From Acidovorax_G lacteus (GTDB taxonomy: Bacteria > Pseudomonadota > Gammaproteobacteria > Burkholderiales > Burkholderiaceae_C), in NCBI RefSeq assembly GCF_039540375.1, contig NZ_BAABEX010000030.1, forward strand, positions 62,001 through 126,000: a stretch of DNA of 64,000 nt, written 5' to 3'. The notes under the pieces were generated by a model. The model had not been told where the DNA came from. It made no database searches and saw nothing but the letters and a program-made list of their open reading frames with translations. This document shows, in pieces, positions 1-8,194 of the stretch (positions within the stretch are counted from its first letter, which is position 1; every line of letters starts with the position of its first letter). The translations under genes were made by a program, and so were the position numbers.

Positions 1-113
1 TTCGCTGACCGTTGCGGGGGCAGCGCAGGCTGGGTGCGTGCCGCGGTGGCACGACCTCCCTGCTTCCCGTTGAACTGCGGCATGCGAACCACACCGCGAG
101 CACCAACAGCGGG
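1..113 (-). promoter_or_regulatory. Cobalamin riboswitch, cut by the left window edge
   Basis: Read on the minus strand, this stretch has the conserved parts of the adenosylcobalamin aptamer in the right order: GTTGGTGC near 107-100, an AACGGGAAGCAGGG block near 69-56, a GC-rich hairpin, then the B12-box-like GCTGCCCCCGCAACGGT at 24-8, followed by CAGC. A TAGAAT hexamer lies just upstream (120-115). The closing stem, expression platform and controlled gene lie left of the window. By family knowledge that gene should be a B12 transporter or a B12-synthesis or B12-independent enzyme gene. The identity rests on motif order only. Confidence 0.8.
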
Positions 114-159
114 CATTCTAAGCCGCTTTGTGCAGTGCAACCCTAGAATAGAAGCCTGT

Positions 160-399
160 ATGGCCACCCCTCCGAGCATCGACCAGATCGCCGAGCGCGT
201 TGAGCGCCTGCTGTTGCGCCATGCCGAACTGCAGCGCACCAACGCACTGCTCACGGAACAGGTCACCGCCCTCACCCAAGAACGCGACTCGCTCAAATCA
301 CGCCTGAGCGCCGCGCGCGCACGGATCGATGCGCTGCTGGAGCGCCTGCCGGCTGCGGCCACCCCCACACCACCGCAGGAGCGCCATGAAGCAGATTGA
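160..399 (+). CDS. Small ZapB-like coiled-coil protein (TIGR02449/DUF904 type)
   Basis: The product is 79 residues, nearly all predicted helix with heptad-like leucines (IAERVERLLLRHAELQRTNA and following), consistent with a single coiled coil. The start is the ATG at 160; the longer upstream reading would run through the riboswitch region. The gene sits directly before zapA and overlaps its start by 14 bases in another frame, so the two are translationally linked. Small coiled-coil proteins here in beta- and gammaproteobacteria are thought to act with ZapA at the FtsZ ring. That function is inferred from position and shape, not from a catalytic motif. Confidence 0.75.
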   Translation: MATPPSIDQIAERVERLLLRHAELQRTNALLTEQVTALTQERDSLKSRLSAARARIDALLERLPAAATPTPPQERHEAD

Positions 400-745
400 G
401 GTCCAGATCCTGCAGCAGAGCTACTTGCTCGCCTGCCCTGAAGGACACGAGTCCCGACTGCTGGAGGCCGTGGAAAAGGTGGACACCGCCATGACGCGCA
501 TCCGCGATGCGGGCAAGGTGCGCGCGCGCGAGCGCATTGCCGTGCTGGCGGCACTGAACCTGGCCTTTGAAGTCGCCGACCATGAAGCAGCCCGCTTGGC
601 TGCTGCCGCGCAGGCGGCATCCGCCCCAGACGCTGCCATTGCCATAGAGACACAGGCTGCGCCCGGCGCAGAAGACAGCGAACGCCTGCAACAGCTTGTG
701 CAGCGCCTCGACGAAGCGCTGGGCCACGACGGCCGCCTGCTGTAG
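386..745 (+). CDS. zapA: Cell division protein ZapA
   Basis: This 119-residue protein has the ZapA layout: an N-terminal globular part beginning MKQIEVQILQQSYLLACPEG, the conserved helix with ARERIAVLAALNLAFEV, and a C-terminal coiled coil (about 80-115). ZapA binds FtsZ and cross-links protofilaments at the division site in the cytoplasm. The start at 386 lies inside the 3' end of the preceding coiled-coil gene. A 6S RNA follows, the classic zapA-ssrS arrangement, which supports both calls. The alanine-rich stretch at about 70-90 looks like a linker. Confidence 0.93.
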   Translation: MKQIEVQILQQSYLLACPEGHESRLLEAVEKVDTAMTRIRDAGKVRARERIAVLAALNLAFEVADHEAARLAAAAQAASAPDAAIAIETQAAPGAEDSERLQQLVQRLDEALGHDGRLL

Positions 746-830
746 CCTGCTTTAATGTCCGCGGCGCTACGCGCCGCCCTGACACGTCCGACGCTCCCCA
801 CAGGCTTTGCCCGCAGCCTACAATGACGAG

Positions 831-1006
831 GTCTGCGACGTTGCCGGGCTTTATATTTCCTTGAACCAATGCTCTCTGAGCACGGGCTTGGTACATCGCC
901 TGGTGAGCGTGATCGTCTCGCGTCAGATGAACCCAACGCCTGGCTGCCCTCGCCCACCTGAACCCCCGGTTCAGGATGCCGGTCCGGTGGCGTTCGCAGA
1001 CACCTT
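831..1006 (+). ncRNA. ssrS: 6S RNA (ssrS)
   Basis: The region after zapA has no convincing gene but shows the 6S fold. The 5' arm GTCTGCGA (831-838) pairs exactly with TCGCAGAC (994-1001), and the next segments (about 839-847 with 984-993) extend the closing stem through GCCGG/CCGG. Between them lies a largely unpaired central region. A TACAAT hexamer at 819-824 puts the predicted RNA start at about 831, and CACCTTTTCT marks the likely 3' end. The length of about 175 nt fits the family. 6S RNA mimics an open promoter and sequesters sigma70 RNA polymerase. Exact ends are inferred. Confidence 0.85.
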
Positions 1007-1078
1007 TTCTCGCCCGTCGTCCTGGCCCACTGCGCCCGGGCGGCGGCCTCATCCCGCCCCTCTGCCCGGACAACCCAC

Positions 1079-1900
1079 ATGCTTGATCCCCTGTTGATGC
1101 TTGAACTGGGGGCGCTTGGCCTGTGCACGGGCTTTCTGGCGGGCCTTCTGGGCATTGGGGGGGGCATGCTGCTCGTGCCGTTCCTGACCTTCATCCTGGG
1201 GGCTCGGGACGTGGCCCCGGACTTGGCCGTCAAGATGGCAATTGCCACCTCCATGGCGACCATCGTGTTCACCTCGGTCTCCAGCGTGCGCGCGCACCAC
1301 GCCAAGGGCGCCGTGCGCTGGGACATCGTGCAGCGGCTCGCGCCCGGCATTGTGCTGGGGGGGCTGCTGGCCAGCCTAGGCGTCTTTGCCCTGCTCAAGG
1401 GGGCCTATCTGGCCTTGTTCTTTGGCCTGTTCGTGAGCTTCTCGGCCACGCAGATGTTTTTGGACAAGAAGCCGTCTCCAGCCCGTCAGATGCCAGGCAC
1501 CGCCGGGCAGTGGGTCGCAGGCGGCGGCATCGGGTTTCTGTCGGGTCTGGTGGGCGCGGGCGGAGGCTTCGTGAGTGTGCCGTTCATGACCTGGTGCAAC
1601 GTGAGCATCCACAACGCGGTGGCCACCAGTGCAGCGCTTGGTTTTCCGATTGCGCTGGCCAACGTGGCAGGCTACGTCGGCTCCGGACTTGGCATGCACG
1701 GACGCCCGGAAGGCTCTCTGGGCTATGTGTGGCTTCCGGGACTCGCACTGATCGCCGTCTGCAGCGTGCTGACGGCTCCCCTGGGCGCGCGTGTCGCCCA
1801 TCGGCTGCCGGTACGCAAGCTCAAGCGGGTGTTTGCCAGCCTGCTGTTTGCACTGGCCGCCTATATGTTCTGGAAGGGCGTGATCGCGCTGGGCAACTGA
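1079..1900 (+). CDS. TauE/SafE (TSUP) family permease
   Basis: The product has 273 residues and about eight hydrophobic segments. Two related halves each carry a glycine-rich motif: GLLGIGGGMLLVPFL near residue 22 and GLVGAGGGFVSVPFM near 155, the inverted-repeat signature of TSUP transporters. Members export or import sulfite, sulfoacetate or similar small anions across the inner membrane; the substrate cannot be read from the sequence. The gene stands alone on the plus strand after 6S RNA and converges with the GGDEF-EAL gene (stop 1924), only 23 bases away. Confidence 0.85.
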   Translation: MLDPLLMLELGALGLCTGFLAGLLGIGGGMLLVPFLTFILGARDVAPDLAVKMAIATSMATIVFTSVSSVRAHHAKGAVRWDIVQRLAPGIVLGGLLASLGVFALLKGAYLALFFGLFVSFSATQMFLDKKPSPARQMPGTAGQWVAGGGIGFLSGLVGAGGGFVSVPFMTWCNVSIHNAVATSAALGFPIALANVAGYVGSGLGMHGRPEGSLGYVWLPGLALIAVCSVLTAPLGARVAHRLPVRKLKRVFASLLFALAAYMFWKGVIALGN

Positions 1901-1923
1901 TGGCGGCACAGCCGCCGCCTCCG

Positions 1924-4398
1924 CTACGAGGAACTGCTGGGCGCCGGCCCCGCTGGTACGCGCCGGACCGGAGCGGGAGGCGGCACAAGCGGTACCGCAG
2001 CCGACAACTGCAGCAACTGCGCAAACATGTCTGCGGGCACCGCAGGCGAGCACAAAAAACCCTGGTAGTGGTCGCAGCGCAACTCCTGCAGCACCTGACG
2101 CTGAATGGGGTTCTCTACCCCCTCGGCAACCACCTCGATGTGCAAAGCCTGGCCGATGCTGATGATGGCGCGGATGATGGCCTGATCGCCTTCGTCGTCC
2201 GGCAATCCACGCACAAAAGACTGATCGATCTTGAGCTTTTGGATCGGCAGCTTTTTCAGGTAGGCGAGGCTGGAGTAGCCCGTGCCGAAGTCGTCGATCG
2301 CCAGACCAATGCCCAAGGCCGACAACTCGTGGAGGCGTGCCGCCATTTCTTGCGCCTCCTGCAGCAGGATGCTTTCGGTCAGCTCGAGCTCGAGCATGGC
2401 TGGGGGCAGGTGGTACACCGCCAGTAGTCGGGTAAGCCGATCCACGAAGTCGGGTTGGCGAAACTCAAGGGCCGACACGTTGACCGACACGACCACCGGT
2501 GTGCCGGCCTGCATCCAGGCCGCTGCACGCTGTATGGAGCGCTCCATGACCCACGCCCCTAGCGTGACGATGTAGCCCGACTCTTCTGCCAACGGAATGA
2601 AGGTGCCCGGCGACACAGCCCCCAGCTCTGGATCGTTCCAGCGGGCGAGCGCTTCAGCGCCAGTGATGCGTCCGGAGGACATGTCCACCTGCGGCTGAAA
2701 GTGCACGTCCATGCCGCCGCTGCCAATCGCCTGCCGCATGGCGTGTTCCAGCTTCATGCGAGACAGCAGGTTCGCGTTCATTTGCGGCTGGTAGAAGCCG
2801 TAGCTGCCGCGCCCCAGTTCCTTGACACGGTACATGGCGGTGTCGGCCTGCTTGATCAGGTCGTCCAGCGTTTTGCCGTCCTGCGGATAGAGCGCGATAC
2901 CGATGCTGCACTGGATGGAGAACCCCATCTCATCCAGCATGAAAGGGCGCAGCATATCGTCCAGGATGCGCCGCGAGACATTCTCGGCAATCACAGCGCC
3001 CGCACCGTGCAGGTACACCACGAACTCGTCGCCGCCCAGGCGGCACAGCATATCGGTCTGCCGCAGACACCCTTGGATGCGCTCTGCAACCAATTGCAAT
3101 ACGCGGTCCCCGAACGGATGACCAAGCGAGTCGTTGATGATCTTGAAGCGATCGAGATCCAGAAACAGGATCGCAAAGCCCGTGTCCGACTGGCGCGCGC
3201 CTTGTACCGCGGTGTCCACACGCTGCGACAACAGCAGGCGGTTGGGAAGCCCTGTCAGCACGTCGCTGTACGCGAGCTCTTCAATACGCTTTTGGGCGGC
3301 GTGCTGCTGGGTCAGGTCGCGCATGAAGCCAATGCTCTGGACCAGCCGCCCCTCGTCGTCCCGCAGGGCCACCCATGACAGCTGGACCGCGCAGTAGGCT
3401 TCGTTGTCGCGGGGCAGCCACAGCTCGCCCTCCCAGTAACCATCCGCATCCCAGGAAGTCAATACCTGCTGCATGAAAGCCGCATCGGACCCGCAGCCGA
3501 ACAGTGCAGCGGCCATGCAACCGAGGAACGTCGGAGCCGACGGCCCTACCAGTTTCTCGCATCCGGGGTTCATGCGGATCAGATGGTGCTGGCTGTCGGC
3601 AATGAAAATGGCATCCAGGCTCGATTCGAACACCCGGGCAGCCAGACGCAGACTGGCCTGAACCTCGGTCTGTCGCGTGATGTCGCGGAACGAGTACACA
3701 CGTCCCGCAGGACTGCCGTGGATAAACTGCGGCACCGATCGGCGCTCCATGATCGTGCCATTGCGCAAGGACAGCAGGTCGGTGCTTTCCTTGAGGGGCT
3801 CACAACCGATCTCGTCCAGCCGCTGGCGGTAGAACACCGGGTCCTGGACCTGAGACGCCATGTGCTTGTGAATGGCCTCGTCGTCCCGCTGCAGCAGCAG
3901 ATCGGCCGGTATGGCCCATAGCTGTGCCAGCCGCTGGTTGAACGCGCGGACCTGGCCACTCAAGCCACAAACGAGCATGCCATCGGCCGCAGAATCCAGC
4001 GTGGCCCGCAACTCTGAAAGCAGGGTCTCCAGCTCACGCTCCGTCTCGACTTGGCGACTGCGGTCCAGTGCCGTCAGCAAGAACGCGGGGCGTCCGTCCG
4101 GGAGCACCGCGGGGGCAACCCGTCGCTCAACTGCCACCAGTGTCCCGTCTGAGCGCAACAGGTGGCTCAGAGAATGAATGCCGTCCGCAACGACCGAGGT
4201 GGGCTCACTCCAGAACACAAAGTCCTCGGGGGTGGCTGCCAAGTCAATCACAGGGCGGCCCGCCATGTCTTGCGCAGGCATGCGCACCAGCTGCCCAGCA
4301 ACGTGGTTGGCGTGCACGATCCGGAGGGTCTGCGCGTCGATCAGCCAGACCGCCTCCTGCAAGGCATCCAGCCAGGCGAAGCGCACATCTTCCGTCAC
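1924..4398 (-). CDS. PAS-PAS-PAS-GGDEF-EAL cyclic-di-GMP protein
   Basis: The protein is 824 residues with no obvious membrane segment, so probably cytoplasmic. Three PAS-like regions (roughly 10-115, 130-245, 255-370) precede a GGDEF domain (about 375-540) and an EAL domain (about 555-800). GGDEF is intact (CRLGGDEFVVYL), with a product-inhibition site RQTD five residues before it. The EAL domain keeps EALARW, DDFGTGYSSL and AEGVEN, so both synthesis and hydrolysis of c-di-GMP look possible. The start codon overlaps the stop of the upstream HD-GYP gene (ATGA, 4398-4395), so the two should be co-translated. The PAS signal is unknown. Confidence 0.93.
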   Translation of the reverse strand: MTEDVRFAWLDALQEAVWLIDAQTLRIVHANHVAGQLVRMPAQDMAGRPVIDLAATPEDFVFWSEPTSVVADGIHSLSHLLRSDGTLVAVERRVAPAVLPDGRPAFLLTALDRSRQVETERELETLLSELRATLDSAADGMLVCGLSGQVRAFNQRLAQLWAIPADLLLQRDDEAIHKHMASQVQDPVFYRQRLDEIGCEPLKESTDLLSLRNGTIMERRSVPQFIHGSPAGRVYSFRDITRQTEVQASLRLAARVFESSLDAIFIADSQHHLIRMNPGCEKLVGPSAPTFLGCMAAALFGCGSDAAFMQQVLTSWDADGYWEGELWLPRDNEAYCAVQLSWVALRDDEGRLVQSIGFMRDLTQQHAAQKRIEELAYSDVLTGLPNRLLLSQRVDTAVQGARQSDTGFAILFLDLDRFKIINDSLGHPFGDRVLQLVAERIQGCLRQTDMLCRLGGDEFVVYLHGAGAVIAENVSRRILDDMLRPFMLDEMGFSIQCSIGIALYPQDGKTLDDLIKQADTAMYRVKELGRGSYGFYQPQMNANLLSRMKLEHAMRQAIGSGGMDVHFQPQVDMSSGRITGAEALARWNDPELGAVSPGTFIPLAEESGYIVTLGAWVMERSIQRAAAWMQAGTPVVVSVNVSALEFRQPDFVDRLTRLLAVYHLPPAMLELELTESILLQEAQEMAARLHELSALGIGLAIDDFGTGYSSLAYLKKLPIQKLKIDQSFVRGLPDDEGDQAIIRAIISIGQALHIEVVAEGVENPIQRQVLQELRCDHYQGFLCSPAVPADMFAQLLQLSAAVPLVPPPAPVRRVPAGPAPSSSS

Positions 4399-5684
4399 GG
4401 GGCCGCCTCGGAGGACGCCGGGCTCACGGCCCGCTCGAAGAAATAGCAGATGCGCTTGCGGGGCGACAGATAGTCCAAGGCCTCACGCGGTAACTGCGCA
4501 GGCTTGAGACTGCGGCGAATCCCCAGCTCCGGAACTGTCTCCAGATCCAGAATCAGCGCCTCTTCCTTGGGAATCTGCGAATCGTGCACCACGACCCGAG
4601 GCCTCAGAGGCCGAGAGGAGTTGACCGACACCACGATGGCATAGCGGTCATTGACCAACTGGACCACCGATCCCGGGGGATAGACCCCCATCATGCGAAT
4701 GAACGCTCCCAGCACCACCGGATCAAACTTGGACTTGTGCTGCGCAAACAGCACCGACAGCACCTCGTGGGGCGTCAAGGCGTCAGCACCGGGCAACGGG
4801 TTGCACATCCGGTCATATCGGTTGACCAGCGACAAGATCTGACTGGACCGAGGCAGTTGCGGGGCTGCGAGGCGCTGCGGAAAACCGCTGCCATCGGCCA
4901 TCTCGTGGTGGTGGGCGATGGCGGTCAGCACCGCGGGCGGCAACCCCATCCGCGACGCAAATGCCACGGACTCGGCCACATGGGTCTGGTAGCGCAGGCG
5001 GTCGTTGGGCGTCAAGCTTGGCAGAGACTCGCGAAAGCCATCGGGCAGCTTGAGCTTGCCCAGATCGTGCAACAGAGCCGCCACGCCCAGCGACTGCAGC
5101 TCCTCCCCCTGCAAGCCCAGTGCTTTGGCGAGCAGCATGCTCAGCACCATCACATTCACCGGGTGCAGCGCACTGCGCTCTCCCGCGCCTTCCGAAAGCA
5201 GTCGGATCACCGATTCGCCGTTGCTCAGCATGTCGGCTGCACACCGGGCGACCAAGGCTTCCGTCTGGCGCTTGGCATCGGCTGGGTCGTCATAGACCAG
5301 CGAACCCAACTCGATGTACTTGCGGGTCGCCTCGCCGAAGCGCTGATTGCAACTGGCCAGGGCTCGATGCTGCTCCTCAAGCTCCCGCTTGCGGCGCCGC
5401 ATTTCCGCGTCGGCAGCATTTTCTGCCACCACTGCCGTCTCAGGCGGGACCTCGGTGACCGCAGGAGCCACGACGGCGGGGGGCAACTCATCCACCCCAG
5501 GATCGCTCTTTTTGGGAAAGTAACGCACCTGCTGCAGACCCAGTTCGCGCAGCGTGGCGATCTGGTCGGCCGAAGACACCCGGAAACTGCTCACAGGAAA
5601 AGGATGGTGCAGCCAGCCTACGTCCAGCTGGATGTACATGCCAATGCGCAGTTGGCCAATGTCGATGAGGATGGAAGTGTTCAC
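4395..5684 (-). CDS. HD-GYP c-di-GMP phosphodiesterase with N-terminal DUF3391
   Basis: I chose the GTG at 5684, which gives about 429 residues beginning VNTSILIDIGQLRIGMYIQL, the usual DUF3391 opening; the longer reading adds an unlikely basic leader. A charged helical linker follows, then the HD-GYP domain with LLHDLGKLKLP and HHEMADGSGFP. The signature tyrosine is phenylalanine (GSGFP instead of GSGYP); the metal-binding HD and HHE residues remain. The family hydrolyses c-di-GMP to GMP. It is translationally coupled to the downstream PAS-GGDEF-EAL protein. The start codon is the least certain part. Confidence 0.88.
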   Translation of the reverse strand: MNTSILIDIGQLRIGMYIQLDVGWLHHPFPVSSFRVSSADQIATLRELGLQQVRYFPKKSDPGVDELPPAVVAPAVTEVPPETAVVAENAADAEMRRRKRELEEQHRALASCNQRFGEATRKYIELGSLVYDDPADAKRQTEALVARCAADMLSNGESVIRLLSEGAGERSALHPVNVMVLSMLLAKALGLQGEELQSLGVAALLHDLGKLKLPDGFRESLPSLTPNDRLRYQTHVAESVAFASRMGLPPAVLTAIAHHHEMADGSGFPQRLAAPQLPRSSQILSLVNRYDRMCNPLPGADALTPHEVLSVLFAQHKSKFDPVVLGAFIRMMGVYPPGSVVQLVNDRYAIVVSVNSSRPLRPRVVVHDSQIPKEEALILDLETVPELGIRRSLKPAQLPREALDYLSPRKRICYFFERAVSPASSEAAP

Positions 5685-5808
5685 GTCAGTTGCGCACGAA
5701 GCCCCGGGGTGACCAGTGGTCACAAATGGTCTGTAACCATTATCACCAGTTCGAATGGCTTGTCTCGTGAACAATGCCCGTGTGCGCCCTCCCCGTGGCG
5801 CCTGCGCC

Positions 5809-6537
5809 TCAACGGCACCAAAGCGAGGGCTTATGGACCAGGTCGTACCAGAGGGCCCACACCGCCACAGCGCAGAGCATTCCCCCGGCGAGGCGTGTGC
5901 CCCACTCGGCACGCCAGGCATTGAAGACCCTGCGCAGTCGGCCCCAGGCCCAGGGAGCGGAGACCAGCCAGAGCCCCGTCCCCAGCCCGAAAGCCACCAT
6001 CACCCCTGCACCGGCCAGCGCCCCGCCACTCAGCGCGGCCACCAGCAGCGCCGAATACAACAGACCGCAAGGCATCAAGGCCCAGGCCACCCCTGAACCG
6101 ACAGCGCCGCCGGACGATCCGACCCAGGGGCCAAGGCGCCGCCACACCGCCCGCCCCCCTGCCTCCACCCACTGGGGCTGCCGGGCCTGCAGCACCAGCA
6201 GCAGGCCCCAGGCCAGCATGGCCACATGCGCCAGCGACCACAGGGGTCGGAGCGCCGCCGTGGCCTGACTGAACCAGGCGAGGCTGTCCATGGCCAGCGC
6301 CGCCCCTGCGCCCAGCAGGCCGTAGCCGAGCAAACGGCCGAGGTGGAAACCGACGAGACGCGACCAGCGCGGGGACGGTGGGGCGAGCGACGCCCACTGA
6401 ACCGTCTGCAGACCACTGGCCGCTTGCGGTGGTGTCGCCTGCACGACGGTGCTGCACGGTGCCGAACACATGACCAGGCAGTGGGCTCCCCCCAGCACGC
6501 CCATGACCCACGCGCTCATGATCAGCGCGGTACTCAT
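5809..6537 (-). CDS. SafE/DsbD-like membrane protein (cytochrome oxidase biogenesis type)
   Basis: The product is 242 residues with about six hydrophobic segments. It begins MSTALIMSAWVMGVLGGAHC and carries the cysteine cluster CLVMCSAPC near residues 20-28, typical of the short TauE/SafE or DsbD_2-type proteins encoded with cbb3 oxidase genes. Those relatives act in copper delivery or thiol chemistry during oxidase maturation; here this is inference. It lies between hemN and the HD-GYP gene on the same strand, 83 bases after hemN. It is a different subfamily from the TSUP permease at 1079-1900. Confidence 0.75.
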   Translation of the reverse strand: MSTALIMSAWVMGVLGGAHCLVMCSAPCSTVVQATPPQAASGLQTVQWASLAPPSPRWSRLVGFHLGRLLGYGLLGAGAALAMDSLAWFSQATAALRPLWSLAHVAMLAWGLLLVLQARQPQWVEAGGRAVWRRLGPWVGSSGGAVGSGVAWALMPCGLLYSALLVAALSGGALAGAGVMVAFGLGTGLWLVSAPWAWGRLRRVFNAWRAEWGTRLAGGMLCAVAVWALWYDLVHKPSLWCR

Positions 6538-6620
6538 AAGCAAGCCTCCAGCCACAACGGAGACCACTCCCGCTGACCGAAGAAAGGCTGTGCAGGCGAC
6601 ATGCTGCGGGTCCGATGCCG

Positions 6621-8003
6621 TCAGATGATGCGAGAGAACCGCGCGCGGTTGCGGTCCGCCTGCAAATACCGATCGAACACCATCGCCACGCCGCGCACAA
6701 AGAACCACCCCATGGCGGTCACCTCGATGCCATCGTCCCGGACCGTGACCAAGCCCTGCCCGGCCATGTCTTCCATCTGGCCCATTTCAGCACCAAAGTA
6801 CTGGCGGAAATCGATCAACCAGGCCTGCTCCAGTGGCTCGAAGAGCACCTCGCCCTGGCACATCAGCGACATGATCACCGCGCGGCGCAGCATGTCGTCG
6901 CGGGTGAGCGCCAAACCGCGCACGATGGGCAGCCGGCCCTGGTCGAGAAAGTCGTAGTACTCCTCCAGGCTCTTGGCGTTCTGGCTGTAGGTGGCCCCCA
7001 CGCGACCGATGGCCGAGACCCCAAGACCGATCAGGTCGCAATCGGGCTGTGTGCTGTAGCCCTGGAAGTTGCGGTGCAGGCGCCCCTGTCGCTTGGCCAC
7101 CGCCAGGGCATCGGTTGGCAGGGCAAAGTGGTCCATGCCCACGTACACATACCCGGCGTCCATGAAAGCATCCAGCGAACGCGACAGCATGGAGATCTTG
7201 GCCCCGGCGGTGGGCAACTCGGCTGCGACGATGCGGCGCTGAGGCTTGAAGCGCTCTGGCAAGTGCGCGTAGGCATACAGCGCAATGCGGTCGGGCCGCA
7301 AGTGGGCCACCTGCGCCAGCGTACGGTCGAACGACTCAGGGGTCTGTCGCGGCAGCCCGTAGATGAGGTCCACATTGATCGACTCGAAGCCCAACGCGCG
7401 TGCCGAGGCCACCAGCTCAAACACCTGCTCTGCGGGCTGGATGCGGTGCACAGCCTTCTGCACCTCAGCGTCGAAATCCTGCACCCCAAAGCTCAGCCGG
7501 TTGAAGCCCAGCTCCGCCAGCACCGCAAGCCGTTCGGCTGTCACGGTGCGGGGATCGACCTCGATCGAATACTCACCGCCCGGGGCCAGCACAAAGCTGC
7601 GCTGCAGCATGGCCATGAGCTCGCGCAAGCCATCGTCAGACAAGAAGGTGGGCGTGCCGCCGCCCAAGTGCAGCTGACTGACCGTCTGCCCCGGGCCGCA
7701 CCGCGCGGTGTGAAGGTCGATCTCTCGGCTCAGATACCGCAGGTAGGTGTCTGCGCGGTCATGGTGCTTGGTGATGATCTTGTTGCAGGCGCAGTAGTAG
7801 CACAGCGACTCGCAAAACGGGATGTGCACATACAGCGACAACGGCATCGCCTTGGTGGTGGTGCCCAGACGGCGCTGGTCCAGCGCCAGTACGTAGTCGT
7901 CCTGACCGAAGGCTTCAACGAAACGATCGGCCGTAGGATAAGAGGTATAGCGAGGCCCTGGCACATCGAAACGGCGCAGCAGTTCGGGCGTTACAGCGGT
8001 CAT
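6621..8003 (-). CDS. hemN: Oxygen-independent coproporphyrinogen III oxidase HemN
   Basis: This 460-residue radical-SAM enzyme decarboxylates coproporphyrinogen III to protoporphyrinogen IX without oxygen, in the cytoplasm. The iron-sulfur motif is Cys64-x3-Cys68-x2-Cys71 followed by Cys73 (CESLCYYCAC), as in true HemN rather than HemW. The glycine-rich SAM region LHLGGGTPTFL and the opening RYTSYPTADRF are also typical. The start at 8003 faces fnr, with an FNR-box-like palindrome 55 bases upstream, so induction at low oxygen is expected. Haem from this route would serve the nearby cbb3 oxidase. Confidence 0.96.
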   Translation of the reverse strand: MTAVTPELLRRFDVPGPRYTSYPTADRFVEAFGQDDYVLALDQRRLGTTTKAMPLSLYVHIPFCESLCYYCACNKIITKHHDRADTYLRYLSREIDLHTARCGPGQTVSQLHLGGGTPTFLSDDGLRELMAMLQRSFVLAPGGEYSIEVDPRTVTAERLAVLAELGFNRLSFGVQDFDAEVQKAVHRIQPAEQVFELVASARALGFESINVDLIYGLPRQTPESFDRTLAQVAHLRPDRIALYAYAHLPERFKPQRRIVAAELPTAGAKISMLSRSLDAFMDAGYVYVGMDHFALPTDALAVAKRQGRLHRNFQGYSTQPDCDLIGLGVSAIGRVGATYSQNAKSLEEYYDFLDQGRLPIVRGLALTRDDMLRRAVIMSLMCQGEVLFEPLEQAWLIDFRQYFGAEMGQMEDMAGQGLVTVRDDGIEVTAMGWFFVRGVAMVFDRYLQADRNRARFSRII

Positions 8004-8057
8004 GTGGAAATATCCTTGCGTGCTTTTGCACTGTGCCTTAGCCTTCGAGGCATGTCC

Positions 8058-8071
8058 TTGACATGAATCAA
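8058..8071. promoter_or_regulatory. FNR box between hemN and fnr
   Basis: TTGACATGAATCAA fits the FNR consensus TTGAT-N4-ATCAA with one mismatch. It is centred about 61 bases before the hemN start and 130 bases before the fnr start. It most likely serves hemN, and may also mediate autoregulation of fnr. Site usage is inferred. Confidence 0.75.
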
Positions 8072-8194
8072 GCGATCTGCCGGTAGCTGCGGCGAGAATT
8101 TGCCTTACATCAGCTGCAGGCTCGCTCCTCGGAGAATGTCTGTGACGGCCTGCCGATCGAAGGTACAGGCGTTGCCATCTTTTTTTCAGAGTCC

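Noticed and set aside
807..1097. A 96-codon frame across the 6S RNA region
   Set aside because: There is no ribosome site or family feature, and the sequence is explained by the paired arms of 6S RNA.
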